Of a DNA stretch of 64,000 nt, positions 61,863-64,000 are shown one piece after another. Source of the stretch: Rhodococcus sp. ARC_M5 (lineage in GTDB: Bacteria > Actinomycetota > Actinomycetes > Mycobacteriales > Mycobacteriaceae); assembly GCF_022810405.1 (NCBI RefSeq), contig NZ_JALGQE010000003.1, positions 186,001 to 250,000 on the forward strand, written 5' to 3'. The position numbers and the translations under genes are program-made. Below the pieces are notes generated by a model. It did not search any database and was not told the DNA's origin. It was given only the letters and a program-made list of their open reading frames with translations. The stretch's first letter is position 1, and each line of letters opens with the position of its first letter.

Positions 61863-61967
61863 CGTTCGCCGGGCACCCGGAGCGGGCACGGTTGCGCACT
61901 ACCGGCGACGATCGGCGGGAACCCGTCGACAGGCGGTCGTTGCGTGCAACTGTGCCCACCCGAGCCA

Positions 61968-62732
61968 CTATTTGCGCGAGAACCAACGCTTCTTCGGCCG
62001 CGGTGCCTGCTCATCGGGGGCACCGGGCATCGGTTCCTGTGCGCCCCGGCCGTTGGAGTTCTGCTGGTTCGGTGGCGGCGGTTCCTGCCCAGGAACGTAC
62101 ATCGTGAATCCGCAGACCGGCAGGGTGTTCGGATCGAATTCGTCCGCGTGCGGCGCGCCGGTGTAGCGGAATCCGAGCCACTCGGCGTTGGCGGCCTCGG
62201 CGAATTCCTGCGGGTGGAACGGGAGCGATTGCGGATCCGGCATCACACCGGGGGGATAGATCAGTGGATGCTCACCGGCCCAGAAGGATCTTTCCCACAC
62301 CAGGGGCAGGCCCGAGTCCTCGTAGATGTACACCGGTGTGGCGCTGAAGGAGCGGCGGAATTCACCGCGCTCCCAGTAGGCGAACGCTCCCCAGGCGTGT
62401 TGGGGATCCGAGGCGACGAGGTAGGTGTGCTCGGATGCCAGAGGGCGAGTGAAGGATTCGGGAAGACTCGACGGCGTGGGCACCGCGAGATTGGATCCAC
62501 ACACCACGGTGACGCCTGGGTAGCAGCCGATGAAGACGTGATCGTCGTCCACGCCTGCCGAGGTCGATATCGGGCCCTGTCCGAGGGGCACTGCCGTCAA
62601 GTGGGGGTACAGACGTCCGACGAGTGCGGTCGCAGCATTCCAGTCCGAGGTAGTTGCCTCTCGGAGAACAGAAATGGGATCCGGCGCGTCCACGTACCAG
62701 ATCGTTGATGCTTTGGCCCCCACTACCGGCAC
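61968..62732 (-). CDS. DUF6928 family protein
   Basis: 254 residues beginning MPVVGAKASTIWYVDAPDPISVL, the typical DUF6928 opening. A single globular domain (1-205) with CYPGVTVVCGSNL and AYWERGEFRRSFSATPV, then a Pro/Asn/Arg-rich tail ending KRWFSRK. No enzyme motif seen. Cytoplasmic; function unknown. The ORF start may be a few codons downstream at MGAK-like GAKAST. Confidence 0.78.
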   Translation of the reverse strand: MPVVGAKASTIWYVDAPDPISVLREATTSDWNAATALVGRLYPHLTAVPLGQGPISTSAGVDDDHVFIGCYPGVTVVCGSNLAVPTPSSLPESFTRPLASEHTYLVASDPQHAWGAFAYWERGEFRRSFSATPVYIYEDSGLPLVWERSFWAGEHPLIYPPGVMPDPQSLPFHPQEFAEAANAEWLGFRYTGAPHADEFDPNTLPVCGFTMYVPGQEPPPPNQQNSNGRGAQEPMPGAPDEQAPRPKKRWFSRK

Positions 62733-62809
62733 CTCTCTCTCCGTTACCTCCTGGGAAGCCTACGGTGCGAGCGTCGGTGATTCTTCACCGCGCGGCACAT
62801 CTGTCACGT

Positions 62810-63712
62810 TCAGTTGTGACCGCTGCTGCGAACGCCGAGCAGAACGTCCTCCCACGACGGCATGGCCGGCTTGCCGCGCTTGTCCTTGCCGCCGGTGTGA
62901 CCCGCAGCCGGCTTGGGTGCGGGCTTGGGTTCCCTGGCCGCCGGTTCGCGAGGCTGCTCGGGCTCGGTGGTTTGCACAGCGTCCACCTCGACGTCGATGG
63001 TCTCGACATCCATTTCGCTGTCGGCGGTGGTGCCGTAGTACTCGTCGAAGCTCTGCTGTGAGGCCTCGTCGTCGCCCGAGTCCTCGGCGGACGCGAGTGC
63101 GCGCACCGGGGCCAGACCGCGAAGCTGGCGTCCGAAGTCGGGATCGATGAGTTCGTGTGCGGTGTCGTCGAGGGGCGCGATGGTGCCGCCGTGCCCGTCG
63201 GGGAGGAACTGCCAGTGCGCCTTGTTGGTGGTGCGGCCGGCCTGCCACTTCAACTGCGCGACCCATTTGTTGTCCTCGTCGCGCCAGGCGTCCCACGCCG
63301 CGTCGTCGAGGTTGTGCCCGCGAGCACGGAAGGCGAGTGTGACGATCTCGAGCAGGGTCTGCACGGCGGGGCCGTCGTGGCGCAGCGGATGACCGGCCTG
63401 AGCCATCGAAGCGGCCTGCGAGCGCTCGAGCAGCACGGGGTGCGCGAACACCTCGACGCGGCTGATGGCCATTCCGGAGTCGGCGGCAACCTGTTCGATG
63501 GTCGCTCCGCTGCGGATGCGCGCCTGAATTTCTTTCGGCCGAAGCAAGCTGTCCATTTCGATCTCAATCTGTCCTAGTCGAGCGATGTCGCCGCGGGAGG
63601 CCGCGCGGAGCTTGTCGTCGGCTGGAAGCCGGAATCTGTCGCCGGTCTTGGGATCTGCACACACGACGAACTTTCCGTCGGCCTCGAGACCCACCACACG
63701 TAAGTCTCGCAC
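62810..63712 (-). CDS. sepH: Septation protein SepH
   Basis: 300 residues. The N-terminal DUF3071 domain (1-170) starts MRDLRVVGLEADGKFVVC and contains a helix-turn-helix-like segment (RSGATIEQVAADSGMAISRVEVF) and the conserved WDAWRDEDNKWVAQLKW. The C-terminal 90 residues are acidic then Pro/Lys-rich, ending in a short conserved helix (PSWEDVLLGVRS). SepH binds FtsZ and stimulates its assembly in actinobacteria. Rv0883c counterpart. Confidence 0.92.
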   Translation of the reverse strand: MRDLRVVGLEADGKFVVCADPKTGDRFRLPADDKLRAASRGDIARLGQIEIEMDSLLRPKEIQARIRSGATIEQVAADSGMAISRVEVFAHPVLLERSQAASMAQAGHPLRHDGPAVQTLLEIVTLAFRARGHNLDDAAWDAWRDEDNKWVAQLKWQAGRTTNKAHWQFLPDGHGGTIAPLDDTAHELIDPDFGRQLRGLAPVRALASAEDSGDDEASQQSFDEYYGTTADSEMDVETIDVEVDAVQTTEPEQPREPAAREPKPAPKPAAGHTGGKDKRGKPAMPSWEDVLLGVRSSGHN

Positions 63713-63824
63713 CTTGACCTCCTCATCGCGCCGGCTCGCGATACCGTCGAATTCGAGCCTAGTTCACTCGCCGTACTCGGCGGGTGTTCGACACGCATCG
63801 CGTGTGCCGACGATCGTTTCCTTA

Positions 63825-64000
63825 TCAGAGGGTAGACAGCTGCGGGCCCGGCTGCACCCATTCGGTCGATGTTCCATCAATTGCTTTGTGCGGCAACGTC
63901 GATACGTCTCTGCGAAGGTAGACGGCGCCCAGGCCGAAGCCGATGGTCAGGGCGATCGCGTGGCCGACGGCGGTGAAGGACGGGTCCGACACTCCACTGA
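63825..64000 (-). CDS. C-terminal part of a membrane protein (cut by window end)
   Basis: The last 58 codons of a minus-strand gene. SDPSFTAVGHAIALTIG continues as a hydrophobic helix to GAVYLRRDVST, followed by a soluble end WVQPGPQLSTL. The GHAIALTIG helix resembles the end of rhomboid-like membrane proteins, but with so little sequence this is a guess. It lies upstream of sepH, 112 bases away. Confidence 0.5.
   Translation of the reverse strand, partial: SGVSDPSFTAVGHAIALTIGFGLGAVYLRRDVSTLPHKAIDGTSTEWVQPGPQLSTL

Overview
The window is chromosomal DNA from a high-GC mycolic-acid actinomycete, most likely Rhodococcus or a close Nocardiaceae relative. The evidence is the codon bias, the mycolata-specific families (MshD, DesA1, GlnR, SepH, DUF2993, DUF3027, DUF2530, DUF2537, DUF2771) and a gene order that, from memory, follows several Mycobacterium tuberculosis blocks: Rv0814c-Rv0824c, Rv0858c-Rv0863, Rv0867c-Rv0871 and Rv0875c-Rv0883c. 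I see no insertion sequence, prophage, CRISPR array or rRNA gene. About 70 protein genes and four tRNA genes are supported. Genus assignment and locus equivalences come from remembered family knowledge, not from a search.

Layout. 0-3 kb: cydD (5-prime part missing) and cydC, the ABC exporter needed for cytochrome bd. 3-6 kb: a heme-less nitrobindin-like protein with a 32-residue membrane peptide, then a secreted cutinase-like hydrolase. 5.7-8.8 kb: a sulfur/redox cluster on the minus strand (DUF2993 protein, ThiX-like thioredoxin, polycysteine leader peptide, DUF4395 membrane protein, thiosulfate sulfurtransferase, SseC/DUF1416). 8.9-15.6 kb: glnR-mshD, then pstSCAB with a PHO-box-like repeat, and convergent phoU. 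15.6-19.9 kb: LCP cell-wall ligase, dihydrouridine synthase, DesA1 desaturase. 20.2-23.4 kb: tRNA-Lys, a secreted lipase, a long non-coding stretch with two inverted-repeat operators, a gamma-butyrolactone-receptor-like TetR regulator, and tRNA-Glu/Asp/Phe.

23.4-30.6 kb is more accessory: DUF6584 protein, a coiled-coil protein, an ANTAR-only protein, an XRE-cupin regulator, an unknown membrane protein, a pseudouridine synthase, a quinone-type oxidoreductase, ohrR-ohr and an iron-siderophore binding lipoprotein. 30.7-40.6 kb: DAHP synthase behind an aromatic-residue leader peptide, AlkB-like and VOC proteins, a dapC-type aminotransferase with an AraC regulator, a DUF3239-like protein, an XPB-type helicase and its helicase-associated partner. 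40.7-46.2 kb: rpfA under a cyclic-di-AMP (ydaO) riboswitch, YccF protein, cspB-type cold-shock protein, DUF2771 protein, an MFS carrier with a 36-bp repeat tract, and a glutaminyl-cyclase lipoprotein.

46.2-64 kb: DUF3027 protein, a sacsin/HSP90-type ATPase, PAP2 phosphatase, DUF2530 protein, NCS2 purine permease, MarR plus MFS exporter, a five-gene operon (small membrane protein, ABC ATPase, permease, histidine kinase, response regulator), an MHS-type MFS symporter, Eis-like acetyltransferase, TrmH-family methyltransferase with a DUF2537 protein, DUF6928, SepH and the end of an unidentified membrane protein.

The strongest regulatory signals are translation- or ligand-sensing leaders: a cysteine-run peptide before the sulfurtransferase operon, a Tyr-Phe-Trp-Phe peptide before DAHP synthase, and the c-di-AMP riboswitch before rpfA. 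Together with the PHO, OhrR and IdeR-like boxes they tie sulfur, aromatic, resuscitation, phosphate, peroxide and iron status to local operons.
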